A stretch of 43,089 bases of DNA from Nonomuraea rhizosphaerae (GCF_019396405.1 NZ_JAHKRL010000387.1:1-43089), one strand, 5' to 3'; numbered from the stretch's first letter, positions 6,603-15,401 are shown. The notes: generated from the letters alone by a model not told the origin. A program made the numbers and translations.

Positions 6603-7750
6603 GGGCGCAAGGCAGGGACGCCGCGCTCGACGGCATCCGCGCCCTGGCCGCGCTCGGCGTCTGGGTGCTGCACGTCGGCGGCAACACCGGCGTCATGTAC
6701 CGGCCCGGGATGTTCGCCTGGATGACCACCCGGCTGGGCATCGCCGTGCCGATCTTCTTCCTGCTGTCGGGCCTGCTGCTCTACCGCCCGTGGGCGCGCG
6801 CGGTCATCGAGGACACGCCCCGGCCCCGCCCGGGGCGCTACCTGTGGCGCCGGGTCGTCCGGGTCATGCCCGCGTACTGGCTGGTCACCGCGGTGGCCCT
6901 GTGGGCGTGGAGCTCGCTCGACTGGACCGGCTGGGCCAAGTGGCTGCTCCTGCTGCAGAACTACACCGAGCAGACCCGCGCCCCCGACGGCCTCTACCAG
7001 ATGTGGACGATGCCGATCGAGATGGCGTTCTACCTGCTGCTGCCGGTGCTCGCCTGGCTGTTGCACGCCTGGGCGCGCGGCGGCAACCGTCCCGTCAGGC
7101 TGCTGGCGGGCATCGCCTTGCTGCCGGTGATCTCGTTCGCCAGCGTGGTCGTCTCGCACGCGGCCGACCAGCCGCAGCTCGCGCTCTGGCTGCCGCACCA
7201 CCTGATCTTCTTCGGCGCCGGGATGGCCATGGCGGTGCTGTCGGTCTGGATCGGGCAGAGCAAGGTGATCGACGCGCTGGCTCCGCAGCTGCTGGTGCTG
7301 GCGCTGCTGCTGTACGTGGTGCTGAGCACGGAGCTGGCCGGGCCGCGCACGCTGTCGCTGCCCACGCTGTCGCAGTCGATCTGGCGGATGGTGCTGGAGG
7401 CGTCGGTGGCGATCCTGGTGGTGGCGCCGTTCGCGCTGGCCTCCAGGCACGACTCGCTCAGGCACCGGGTACTGGGCAACCCGGTGACCGCGTACCTGGG
7501 CCGCATCTCCTACAGCTTCTTCCTCTGGCACGCGCCGGTCATCACGCTCTACTACAAGATCACCGGCGACCAGCCGTTCACCGGCGACTTCGTCAAGGTG
7601 GGCGTGCTGACGCTGATCGCGTCGCTGCTGGTCAGCGCGGCCAGCTACCACCTGGTCGAGGAGAGCGCGCTGCGGCTCAACGGACGCCGGTCAGCACCGG
7701 CTCAGCCACCTCCTGCTCCTGCTCCGGAGCCGGCGGCTCCGGCTCCGTGA
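6599..7750 (+). CDS. Acyltransferase family 3 membrane protein
   Basis: A 383-residue polytopic protein of the Acyl_transf_3 (OafA/YrhL-like) family, with about ten predicted membrane spans, expected to transfer acyl groups to envelope glycans. The N-terminal signature LDGIRALAALGVWVLHVGG includes the essential histidine (H25), followed by PIFFLLSGLLLYRP (51-64) and the RRVVRVMPAYW loop (about 84-94). The GTG start overlaps the methyltransferase stop by 4 bases. The C-terminus ends in a Pro/Ala tail (APAPEPAAPAP) that overlaps the convergent AftD-like gene by 74 bases. Rv0228 of the related mycobacterial locus is the same family, by memory. Acyl donor and acceptor are unknown. Confidence 0.87.
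   Translation: MRAQGRDAALDGIRALAALGVWVLHVGGNTGVMYRPGMFAWMTTRLGIAVPIFFLLSGLLLYRPWARAVIEDTPRPRPGRYLWRRVVRVMPAYWLVTAVALWAWSSLDWTGWAKWLLLLQNYTEQTRAPDGLYQMWTMPIEMAFYLLLPVLAWLLHAWARGGNRPVRLLAGIALLPVISFASVVVSHAADQPQLALWLPHHLIFFGAGMAMAVLSVWIGQSKVIDALAPQLLVLALLLYVVLSTELAGPRTLSLPTLSQSIWRMVLEASVAILVVAPFALASRHDSLRHRVLGNPVTAYLGRISYSFFLWHAPVITLYYKITGDQPFTGDFVKVGVLTLIASLLVSAASYHLVEESALRLNGRRSAPAQPPPAPAPEPAAPAP
7677..7750. other. Convergent 74-base gene overlap
   Basis: The acyltransferase (+) and AftD-like (-) genes share 74 bases, so the same DNA encodes a Pro/Ala-rich tail in one direction and a Glu/Pro-rich tail in the other. Both tails lie beyond the conserved domains. No terminator hairpin was seen between them. 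Confidence 0.75.
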
Positions 7751-10700
7751 CGAGCTGGCCGAACAGCACGCCCATCGCGGCGCAGGCGACGAGCTGCGGG
7801 ACCTGGTCCAGCAGCAGGTCCACGTCCACGCCGTGGTCGCGCAGCGCCATCGCCGTGGCCAGCGACGCCGTGGCGACGCCGAACAGCGCTCCGGCCAGCC
7901 AGTGCACGGCCGTGGCCCGCCGTACGCGCAGCAGGAGCGCCACCACGGAGGTGGCCAGGACCGCGACCATGCCGGGCCAGTCCGCCACCCAGAAGCCGAA
8001 CGCCAGGGCCAGCACGATCACGTACGGCACCCGCCAGCGCGACAGCCGCGACTCGGCGGCGGGCGCGGTCGCCCTGACGTGCTCGGGACGCGGCCCGCGC
8101 AGCGCCAGGGAGAGCAGCGCGAGCAGGGCGATCCCGGCCAGGCCGATGGCGAGCGAGAGCCAGTAGGGCCGGTCGGGCAGGTACTCCATGCGCACGGTCC
8201 CCGAGGTGCCGGCGGGCAGCTCCCAGGCCTGCTTCCAGCCGTCGACGCGCACCGGGCGCAGCGTCCGGCCGTCGAACTCGGCGCGCCAGCCGGCGTTGTA
8301 GTTCTCGTTGACGACGAGGAAGGCGTCCTTGGGCGCGCTCACCCTGGCCTCGCGCCTGGAGGCCGTCCACGAGCCCATGACGGCCGCGCCCTCCACGGCG
8401 GGCGGCCCGGCGGGCAGGCCGCCGACCACCAGGTTCTCCACCTCGAACGGGTCCCAGCCGGCCGCCCTGACCCGGTTGTCGCCCTGCTGGAGGGCAGCGC
8501 GGGAGCAGCCGCTGAACGCGACCGGCCGCTGTTCGAGCAGGTCGGCGTAGGTGCCGGTGACCTTGGTCTGGACGGTCGCCCCGTTCACCTGGAGGGTCGG
8601 CCCCTGGCCGCACGGCAGCCGGAACGGCACGCCCTCCGGCCTGGCGGCGGGCTGGACGCCGGGGATCACCAGCTCGGTGACCTGGAGCCGCCTGGAGGCG
8701 GGGTAGAAGCGGATCTTGAGCTTGGTGGTGGTGAGCGGCTTGAACGTCACGAAGCCGTCCGCGTCTGCCCTGCCGCTGCGCACGGCGCCCTTGTCGCCGG
8801 TCATGACCATGTCGAGCGGCTGCTTGTCGCCACCGGGGCGGGCGACCTGGATCCGCGAGAGCACCCGCTTCGCCTTCCAGCCGAGCGTCAGCGTGGGCTC
8901 GGGGTCGCTCGCGGCGGGCACCCACGTGGTGGCGCCGTCACCGTCGAACGCCGAGCGTGGCGCGACCACCGCGTCCTTGTTGACCTGCGAGGATCCCTTG
9001 ACGTCGGTCAGGTCGCCGCCCAGCCGGGTGAAGCGGTCCACGAGGTCGGCGTCGCGCAGGACGGCGGTGCCGCGCACGGCGACCTCGTCCTCGGACCCGG
9101 CGGTGAACGTCCGGTCGAACCCGGCGCCCTCCTCGCCCGGCCTGGGCAGCAGCGGGTTGCAGATCCAGCGGCTCTGGTTGCGCATGCAGCCGGAGCGGGC
9201 GTCCAGCCCGCGGTCCATGACGAAGGCGTCGCCGCCCTCGCCGGGCAGCCTGATCGTGCGCCCGGGGATGACCCCCGGGATCGCCAGCTCGGTGACGCCC
9301 ACCCGCTGCACGAAGCTCCACTGGGCGTTGTACGTGCTCAGCACCTTGATCCGCAGCCAGCTCGTGGCGCCGGGCGGCACCCGCAGCCACTGCGGGCTGT
9401 TGGTCTGCTGGACGTCCTGCTCGACCCGGCCGCCCTCGCTCTCCACGGCCACGCGCTTGACCGACTGCCCGAGCAGCACGTTGTTGGTGAACGTCGCCTG
9501 GAAGCGCGGGATCACCCGCCGGGTCGGCAGGTCCACGCGCAGCCACTCGCCCTGGGGCCGGTGCCAGCCGCCGCTCTCCCAGCCGGTCTCGTAGTCGCCG
9601 TCCATGGCGGCCCACGGCCCGCGGCCGGTCGCGCTGAGTCCGGGCACCGCTCCGGCGTCGGCGACCGAGGAGGAGGCGGTGATGCTGGAGATGCCGTCGT
9701 ACTCGGCCGTGGCGGCGTCGCGCAGCCAGCCGTCCTCCAGCAGGTCGAGCGTCCGGACGCCGGAGAAGTCGTCCCGTCTGTCGGCCGTGAGGGTGGGCGT
9801 CCAGTTCGAGCGGATCTCGCCGAACTCACGCTGGCGCAGCCGCAGCCCGTCGCTGGCCACCACCGGGGCCTCGCGCTTGCCGGCGTCGCCGTTGACCAGC
9901 ACCGGGCCGTCGCCGAGCAGGCCGAGGTCGCCCATCGTGAGCAGCGTGTCGGGCGCCCCGCGCACCTGTACGGCGTCCGCCGCGGCTTGCACGCTGAGCA
10001 GCTCGGCGCTCCCGCTCACCTCGTAGATCTCCAGCGCGGGGAAGGGCCAGTCCACCGACTCGATCACGTCGTCGGTGGCGGTGTCGCCCACCTCGCCGCC
10101 GAACGAGCGCACCTTCGAGATGCCCGGCGACTCGCGCAGCGCCTGGTAGACGCGCGACGGCCAGGCGCCCTGGAGGTTGGCGCGCAGGAGGTCGTTCCTG
10201 ACGACGAGGTAGCGCACGCCCATCCTGCGCAGCACCTCGGTCAGCCCCGCCGAGCCGTGCCCGGCCGTGAGCCGCTGGTCGATGGCGTCCAGCAGCCTGG
10301 TCATGCCCACCGAGCCGGCGGCGGTGACCTGGCGGGCGGTCCAGCGGGCGTTGAACATCGGCTGCATGGGGTCGTCCATGGGCCTGCCCCACAGGTACTC
10401 GCCGAACTTGGCGCCGGGCACCACCAGCACGCCGTCGTCGCCCGCGTTCTCGTTGACCCAGGCCGCCGCCTGCCGCCAGTACAGCGGCACCTCCTTGAAG
10501 TCGCCGGGGGCGCCGAGTCCCTGGTTGAAGACGGGCAGCACGAGCCCGGCGAAGGCGGCCACGGCGATGGACCGCAGCGGCAGCCGGGCCCCGGCCAGGA
10601 GGTGGGCCAGCCCGAAGGCGAGCGGCAACCGTACGAGGGGGTCGAACTTGCGCAGGTTGCGCAGCGGCGCCAGCGGCCCGTCCAGCAGCCAGCGCACAGG

Positions 10701-11723
10701 CTCGGCGAGGACCGGTTCGAGGGCGCTGATGTGCCCCGCCACCAGCGCCGCCGTGCCCACGACGAACAGCGCGAGCAGGAAGCCCTTGGCGGGCAGGTCG
10801 CGGCGGGCCAGCCCGGCCAGGCCGAGCGCGGCCAGCAGCCCGGTCACCACGACCATGAACGCCGAGGTGGCGATCGCGTAGCTCGCCGGCTGCTCCAGGA
10901 CGCCGCCGACGGTCAGGAAGCGCACCCAGTCGGAGGTGCCGCGCAGCACGTTCGTCAGCGACGTGACCTGCGTGGTCACCTCGGCCGTCTCGGTGTAGGG
11001 CAGGAACGAGAACGCGTACCGGCCCACGAGCAGCAGCGGCAGCCACCAGAACAGGGTGGCCACGCCGACCGCGCCGCTCCACCAGGCGAGCATCCGCCAG
11101 CGCGGCACCGGCCGCGGCCGGGTCAGGATGTAGAGCGCGGGGGCGATGAGCACGGCCAGCACGGCGACGGCGTTGACGCCGCCGCACAGCGCCACGGCCA
11201 GCCCGGACCTGACCGCCGCCCTGGCCCGCTGGCCGGTCTCCGACGCGGTGAGCAGCGGGATGAGGATCCACGGCAGCATCGCGGCGGGCAGCCACTCGAT
11301 CGAGATCTCGCCGATGATCGACAGCGCGCGGGGGGCCAGCGCGTACGCGAGCGCGCCGACGATCCTGGTGCCCGGCGTGCCGAGGCCGAGCTGCCTGGCC
11401 AGCCGCTCCACGCCGAGGAAGGCGACGCACATCAGCAGTGTCAGCCACAGCCGCTGGGTCACCCAGGGCGCGAGGTTGACCAGGTCGCCGAGCGCGAAGA
11501 ACGGCCCCATCGGAAACAGGTAACCGGCCACCTGGTTCTGGAGCTGCCCGAAGTGCTGCAGGTCCCACAGGTGGGCGGCGCGCTCCAGCCAGCCGATCGG
11601 GTTGAGCGCCAGGTCGAGCTTGGTGTCGGAGATAACGTTGCCGGGCTTGGTGGTGAACGACAGCACGGCGAAGCCCAGGCAGCAGAGCAGGAGCCAGAGC
11701 CGGTGCCGGGCCCGCGCGCTCAC
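7677..11723 (-). CDS. aftD: AftD-like alpha-(1->3)-arabinofuranosyltransferase
   Basis: A 1348-residue GT-C glycosyltransferase matching the DUF3367/AftD family in length (mycobacterial AftD is about 1400) and order. A membrane domain with about a dozen spans fills residues 8-450, with the acidic loop SDTKLDL (D33, D37) after the first helix, as expected for a lipid-linked sugar donor. A large extracytoplasmic part follows, with two discoidin/CBM-like modules around residues 690-830 (DYETGWESGGW) and 905-1010 (FDGDGATTWVP). Further spans begin near 1185. The GTG start overlaps the GT4 stop by 4 bases; an upstream ATG at 11822 lies inside the GT4 gene. In mycobacteria AftD adds alpha-1,3 arabinofuranose branches to arabinogalactan and lipoarabinomannan. 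The acceptor in this organism is not known. Confidence 0.85.
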   Translation of the reverse strand: MSARARHRLWLLLCCLGFAVLSFTTKPGNVISDTKLDLALNPIGWLERAAHLWDLQHFGQLQNQVAGYLFPMGPFFALGDLVNLAPWVTQRLWLTLLMCVAFLGVERLARQLGLGTPGTRIVGALAYALAPRALSIIGEISIEWLPAAMLPWILIPLLTASETGQRARAAVRSGLAVALCGGVNAVAVLAVLIAPALYILTRPRPVPRWRMLAWWSGAVGVATLFWWLPLLLVGRYAFSFLPYTETAEVTTQVTSLTNVLRGTSDWVRFLTVGGVLEQPASYAIATSAFMVVVTGLLAALGLAGLARRDLPAKGFLLALFVVGTAALVAGHISALEPVLAEPVRWLLDGPLAPLRNLRKFDPLVRLPLAFGLAHLLAGARLPLRSIAVAAFAGLVLPVFNQGLGAPGDFKEVPLYWRQAAAWVNENAGDDGVLVVPGAKFGEYLWGRPMDDPMQPMFNARWTARQVTAAGSVGMTRLLDAIDQRLTAGHGSAGLTEVLRRMGVRYLVVRNDLLRANLQGAWPSRVYQALRESPGISKVRSFGGEVGDTATDDVIESVDWPFPALEIYEVSGSAELLSVQAAADAVQVRGAPDTLLTMGDLGLLGDGPVLVNGDAGKREAPVVASDGLRLRQREFGEIRSNWTPTLTADRRDDFSGVRTLDLLEDGWLRDAATAEYDGISSITASSSVADAGAVPGLSATGRGPWAAMDGDYETGWESGGWHRPQGEWLRVDLPTRRVIPRFQATFTNNVLLGQSVKRVAVESEGGRVEQDVQQTNSPQWLRVPPGATSWLRIKVLSTYNAQWSFVQRVGVTELAIPGVIPGRTIRLPGEGGDAFVMDRGLDARSGCMRNQSRWICNPLLPRPGEEGAGFDRTFTAGSEDEVAVRGTAVLRDADLVDRFTRLGGDLTDVKGSSQVNKDAVVAPRSAFDGDGATTWVPAASDPEPTLTLGWKAKRVLSRIQVARPGGDKQPLDMVMTGDKGAVRSGRADADGFVTFKPLTTTKLKIRFYPASRRLQVTELVIPGVQPAARPEGVPFRLPCGQGPTLQVNGATVQTKVTGTYADLLEQRPVAFSGCSRAALQQGDNRVRAAGWDPFEVENLVVGGLPAGPPAVEGAAVMGSWTASRREARVSAPKDAFLVVNENYNAGWRAEFDGRTLRPVRVDGWKQAWELPAGTSGTVRMEYLPDRPYWLSLAIGLAGIALLALLSLALRGPRPEHVRATAPAAESRLSRWRVPYVIVLALAFGFWVADWPGMVAVLATSVVALLLRVRRATAVHWLAGALFGVATASLATAMALRDHGVDVDLLLDQVPQLVACAAMGVLFGQLVTEPEPPAPEQEQEVAEPVLTGVR

Positions 11724-12814
11724 CGTTCCGCCCAGCCGGGCGGAACGGTCCGCCCACGTACGAGGGCGGCCATCCGCTCCGCGCTCCGGTCCCAGCAAAA
11801 CGTCCCCGCCCATTCCCGACATTTCTTGCTATAGGTGTTGTCTTGTTCGTCGAGCGCGGCGGTGATGCCCTTGGCGAGGTCCATGCCCTCGGGGAGCAGC
11901 CAGCCGGTCTCGCCGTGCCGTACGGCGTCCCTGAGCCCGTCCACGTCGTAGGCGACGGTCGGCACACCCAGCGCGGCGGCCTCCAGCACGCACAGTCCCC
12001 AGCCCTCGCCCTGCGAGGCGTTGACCTGCAGCCAGGCGCCGGCGATCAGCCGCGCCTTCTCCTCCTCGGGCAGCCAGCCGTGCATGATCACGCCGTCGGG
12101 CAGCCGCGCGCGCAGCCGCTCCTCCTCCGGCCCCCTGCCGACCACGTCCACGACCAGGTCCGGCCACCGCTTCCTGAGCTGCTCCACCGCGTCCAACAGC
12201 AGGTGGACCCGCTTGTGCGCGACCAGCCTGCCGACGTAGACCAGCCGGGGCACCGGACTTTTCCGCACGTTCCCCACCGGGGCGACGCTCACGCCGTTGG
12301 GCACGATCCGGATGGGCCCGAGCCAGCCGAGCCGCTCGCGCATGGCGCGCACGGTCGAGGGCGACACGGCCACGCTGTCGCACCCCCGGTAGGCCCACCG
12401 CGAGGCGGGCCCCTCCAGGAAGCGCCCGAGCGCCGCCAGCCACCGCGACAGGTGCATCTCGAACTGGCGGTCGTGCACGTGGTGCACCACGCAGACGACC
12501 TTGGTACGGCGGCGCACCACCAGCGGGGCGAAGAACGGGATCCCGTTCTGGCAGTCGAGCACCACGTCGAACACGCTTCGGCGGAGCAGGAGCCAGACCA
12601 GCACCAGCGGATAGACGGTGAACGCCCCGCCCATCCTGACCAGCCGCACGCCCTCGACGCTCTCCCGGCCGCGCTGGCCGGGCGCCCGCGCGGTGACGAA
12701 CCACACCTGGTCGCCGGACGCGGCGAAGCGCCGGGCCATCTCCCAGGCGTACGTCTCGGCCCCGCCTGCCAGCGGATGCCAGGGATCACGCCAGTTGACG
12801 ACGGCGATGTTCAC
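11720..12814 (-). CDS. GT4-family glycosyltransferase
   Basis: A 364-residue GT-B glycosyltransferase. The N-domain begins NIAVVNWRDPWHPLAGGAETY, the glycine-rich GGAE acceptor loop of GT4 enzymes. The C-domain carries VYVGRLVAHKR (about 192-202) and the E-x7-E nucleotide-sugar motif EGWGLCVLE (E270, E278), which indicate a retaining mechanism. It has no signal peptide and probably acts at the inner face of the membrane. The GTG start overlaps the GT2 stop (GTGA), and its own stop overlaps the AftD-like start the same way. This puts it in a translationally coupled set that builds an envelope glycan. It is similar in type to Rv0225 of the mycobacterial locus. Sugar and acceptor unknown. Confidence 0.87.
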   Translation of the reverse strand: MNIAVVNWRDPWHPLAGGAETYAWEMARRFAASGDQVWFVTARAPGQRGRESVEGVRLVRMGGAFTVYPLVLVWLLLRRSVFDVVLDCQNGIPFFAPLVVRRRTKVVCVVHHVHDRQFEMHLSRWLAALGRFLEGPASRWAYRGCDSVAVSPSTVRAMRERLGWLGPIRIVPNGVSVAPVGNVRKSPVPRLVYVGRLVAHKRVHLLLDAVEQLRKRWPDLVVDVVGRGPEEERLRARLPDGVIMHGWLPEEEKARLIAGAWLQVNASQGEGWGLCVLEAAALGVPTVAYDVDGLRDAVRHGETGWLLPEGMDLAKGITAALDEQDNTYSKKCREWAGTFCWDRSAERMAALVRGRTVPPGWAER

Positions 12815-13614
12815 GGATATCCGACGGGATCGAGCGGCTGCTCCCATCGGGGAGAGACGCCCGCCCGCGGCGCCCCGCGCAGCCTGAGCCAGATCCTGCC
12901 CAGCTCCAGCAGGATGCCCACGCTGTGCCTGGCCGGCGAGAAGCGCGATCCGGGCATGTCCTGCCAGTTGACGGGGATCTCCAGCACGACCGCGCCCAGC
13001 GCGACGCAGCGCGCCAGCAGCTCGACGTCGAAGGCGAAGCCGAAGGTCCGCAGCCCCGCCACGGCCTCGCGGGCGAGCCTGCCGTCGAAGAACTTGAAGC
13101 CGCACTGCGTGTCGCGCACCCCGCGCACCAGGACGCCGGCCAGCGCGCGGAAGCCGACGGCGCCCAGCTCGCGCACCCGGCTGTGCCGGTTCTCCACCTG
13201 GGAGAAGTCGTGCGCCCGCGAGCCCACGACCACACGCTCACCGGACAGCAGCAGCCCGAACGCGACGTCGATCGCCTTCAGGTCGGTGGCCATGTCGGCG
13301 TCGCAGAAGCCCACGAACGGGGCGGTGGTGGCGAGCAACCCCGCACGGACGGCCGCGCCCTTGCCGGGCACCGGGCACTCGACGAGCCGGACCGGGACCG
13401 CCCCCAGCGGCCAGGTCCTGACGATCTCGGCGGTGCTGTCCGTGCTGTTGTTGTCGACGACGATGACGGCGGTCGGGAACGGCATGCGGGCAAGCTTCGC
13501 GCACAGCTGCAGGAGCCCCCCCGGGAGCCGACGTTCCTCGTTGTAGGCGGGAACGACGATCTCGAGCAGTGGTGGTCGGCTCGTCCTCTCGTCCCTTCGG
13601 CGGGAGGGCGGCAT
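12811..13614 (-). CDS. GT2 glycosyltransferase (dolichyl-phosphate glucosyltransferase-like)
   Basis: A 267-residue GT-A enzyme with the ALG5-like signature set: VPAYNEERRLP (21-31), VVDNNSTDSTAEI (52-64), GKGAAVRAGL (84-93), the DAD metal/nucleotide motif (105-107), VVGSRAHD (129-136), DTQCGFKFF (168-176) and VNWQDMPGSR (215-224). Such enzymes usually make polyprenyl-phosphate-linked sugars, which would supply GT-C transferases like the neighbours. The ATG at 13614 begins just 11 bases after the DUF2613 stop and has only a weak ribosome-binding site, so it may depend on translation from that gene. It lacks the extra membrane spans of GtrB-type enzymes. The sugar is unknown. Confidence 0.87.
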   Translation of the reverse strand: MPPSRRRDERTSRPPLLEIVVPAYNEERRLPGGLLQLCAKLARMPFPTAVIVVDNNSTDSTAEIVRTWPLGAVPVRLVECPVPGKGAAVRAGLLATTAPFVGFCDADMATDLKAIDVAFGLLLSGERVVVGSRAHDFSQVENRHSRVRELGAVGFRALAGVLVRGVRDTQCGFKFFDGRLAREAVAGLRTFGFAFDVELLARCVALGAVVLEIPVNWQDMPGSRFSPARHSVGILLELGRIWLRLRGAPRAGVSPRWEQPLDPVGYP

Positions 13615-13625
13615 AACGGCTCTGA

Positions 13626-13760
13626 CTACCGGTCGCCGTAGTTGTAGAGCGGCCTGTTGACGGGCGTCGCGGTGGCCCCGGTGAAGGAGACGGTTGTGAC
13701 CGTCGCGACCAGCGCGGCGACGGCGATGCCGATGATCGCTGCTAAGAGGATCTTTAGCAC
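13626..13760 (-). CDS. DUF2613 membrane microprotein
   Basis: A 44-residue protein: one hydrophobic segment (about 3-24, LKILLAAIIGIAVAALVATV) and a short polar tail ending PLYNYGDR. The tail and size match the DUF2613 family, to which Rv0236A, encoded beside aftD in M. tuberculosis, belongs as I recall. The GTG start has AGGAGG 6-7 bases upstream, the strongest ribosome-binding site of the operon. It heads the set DUF2613, GT2, GT4, AftD-like. The hydrophobic segment could be a signal anchor or a cleaved signal peptide. A role in stabilising or localising the transferases would suit the context, but nothing in the sequence shows it. Confidence 0.8.
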   Translation of the reverse strand: MLKILLAAIIGIAVAALVATVTTVSFTGATATPVNRPLYNYGDR

Positions 13761-13803
13761 GGGGGTTCCTCCTGGGCGGCAAATGAGCGGGCGTCCCAAA
13801 CCT

Positions 13804-13832
13804 AGAACCAATTCTTGCTACTGGGAAGTAGC
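13804..13832. promoter_or_regulatory. Palindrome GCTACT-N4-AGTAGC, copy B, and AGAA-N4-TTCT repeat
   Basis: The perfect palindrome GCTACT-GGGA-AGTAGC occupies 13817-13832, 57-72 bases upstream of the DUF2613 start, and differs from copy A (5704-5719) by a single central base. Next to it AGAACCAATTCT (13804-13815) is an inverted repeat with 4-base arms. An AT-rich run at 13840-13851 (TTATTAAGAT on the minus strand) could hold the -10 or an upstream element. Confidence 0.6.
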
Positions 13833-13868
13833 TTGCTGAAATCTTAATAAACCCGCTGATCAGGGGAC

Positions 13869-15401
13869 CTAATTGGGCGAACCCCCAGCAATCGGGGCAT
13901 CGATCCGGTACAGTCGCAGCTCTTCCGTGTCCACGAGCAGCCTAGCTGTGGACAACCACTCCTCGAACCGCCGTCGCTCCACCGGGGTCCCCGCGTCGAC
14001 CACAACGTACCGGAAACCCGCTGCCGCCAGGTTCGGTGATGGTCCTTCTAGTACGCGTTCTAGCTCGCGTACCCGGCTGTCCTCGGCCCCGACGACCATG
14101 GTCCCGACGCGTACGGAGTCGTCGGCGATCACGTCCCTGCCCGGCGTGGCGAAGTAGCGCTGGGCCGGGTCGAGCACCGCCCGCCCGCCGTTCCAGGGGA
14201 AGACGCGGTAGGACTCGAACGGCAGAACCAGTACGTTTCCTGACTCCGGATCCCGCCGGATGATCTCCCTGGCCTGGCTCCAGCTCTCCGGGTAGTCCAC
14301 CGCCCGCAGCGTCCCCGCCGCGCCCCACGCCAAGGTCGGCAGCACGGCCAGCGGCACGAGCGCCATCACGGCCGCCCACCGCCCCGCCCGCTCCGCCAGC
14401 GCCCCGAACCCCACCGCCGCCAGCAGGGCCAGCGGCGCGACGAACTGCTGGGCGTCGCGGAAGACCGCGAACCCGCCCCACACCCCGATCAGCCACTTGA
14501 ACGCCTCGCGCCCCGGCTCGGTCACGCCCGCGCACGCGATCCCGAACCCCAGGACCGCCGCCACGGCCAGTCCGTGACATCGGTCCTTGAGCAGCGCGAA
14601 CCCGGCGATCCCGGCCACCGCCAGCACCAGCCGGGCCACCGCCCCCGCCAGCGTGTCGTAGCCGGGCGGCACCGCGTACGCGTTCCAGATCCCGCCGAGC
14701 GACAGCAGGCTGCCCACCGCGCCGAACGGCCCGTCCGCCCTGGCCGCGAACGCGTCCACGCCCACCGGGTCCCCCTCCAGCCCGGCCGGCCGCAGCAGCG
14801 CCGCCACCAGCCAAGGCGAGCTGAACGCCAGCAGCGCCACGGCCACCCGCAGCCGCCTGCCCGCGACGGGCAGCGCCGTGACGGCGGTGACCGTCATCGC
14901 CGCGAACCCGCCCACGGCCGCCGGCAGCATCGCCGGGGCCAGGCCCTTGCGCAGGACGATCGCCCGCACCACCCACGGCAGCCCGGCGTACCCCAGCAGC
15001 AGCGCCCACTGCCCCATCAGCAGCCGCTCGGCCACGTACGGGTTCCACACGTAGTACGCCCCGGCCGTCAGCCGGGCCCCCGCCGACGCCTCCGGCAGCA
15101 GCCCCGCCGCGCCCGAGCACCCCAGCGCGAACACCGCCAGCAAAATCGCCTTCTGCACCAGCTGGGCCGGGATCACGGTGGACAGCGCGGTCACCACGGC
15201 GTCGCTCGGCACCACGCGCGGCGCCCCGCCCGCGAGCCCGAACGTGAACCGCGAGAAGGCCGGGTCCGGCACGAACACCATGTCCTGGTGCAGCACAAAA
15301 CCCCAGCCCAGAGCGGGTCCCAGCGCCAGGCAGCCGAGCACGAGGCCGACCAGGGCCGACAGTGCTCCCACCTGGGGTCCCACCCGGGTCGCGTGCGGCA
15401 T
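13869..15401 (-). CDS. Polytopic GT-C-like membrane protein
   Basis: A 510-residue protein with about ten predicted membrane spans in the first 380 residues and a soluble C-terminal domain. After the first helix a loop VLHQDMVFVPDPAF carries two aspartates (D40, D46) in the place where GT-C glycosyltransferases hold catalytic acids. The C-terminal part (PESWSQAREIIRRDPESGNVLVLPFESYRVFPWNGGRAVLD) looks like the extracytoplasmic domain of such enzymes. It resembles the uncharacterised Rv0226c type of membrane protein from the mycobacterial locus. The ATG start has only GCGGG nearby, so the start is less certain than the rest. It lies 108 bases upstream of the DUF2613 gene on the same strand and diverges from the next membrane protein. 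Probable envelope glycosyltransferase; no activity is proven. Confidence 0.7.
   Translation of the reverse strand: MPHATRVGPQVGALSALVGLVLGCLALGPALGWGFVLHQDMVFVPDPAFSRFTFGLAGGAPRVVPSDAVVTALSTVIPAQLVQKAILLAVFALGCSGAAGLLPEASAGARLTAGAYYVWNPYVAERLLMGQWALLLGYAGLPWVVRAIVLRKGLAPAMLPAAVGGFAAMTVTAVTALPVAGRRLRVAVALLAFSSPWLVAALLRPAGLEGDPVGVDAFAARADGPFGAVGSLLSLGGIWNAYAVPPGYDTLAGAVARLVLAVAGIAGFALLKDRCHGLAVAAVLGFGIACAGVTEPGREAFKWLIGVWGGFAVFRDAQQFVAPLALLAAVGFGALAERAGRWAAVMALVPLAVLPTLAWGAAGTLRAVDYPESWSQAREIIRRDPESGNVLVLPFESYRVFPWNGGRAVLDPAQRYFATPGRDVIADDSVRVGTMVVGAEDSRVRELERVLEGPSPNLAAAGFRYVVVDAGTPVERRRFEEWLSTARLLVDTEELRLYRIDAPIAGGSPN

Noticed and set aside
7833-11834. Antisense open frame of 1333 codons on the plus strand
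   Set aside because: It is opposite the AftD-like gene. Its Arg/Pro/Gly/His composition is that of GC-rich shadow frames and no domain is visible.
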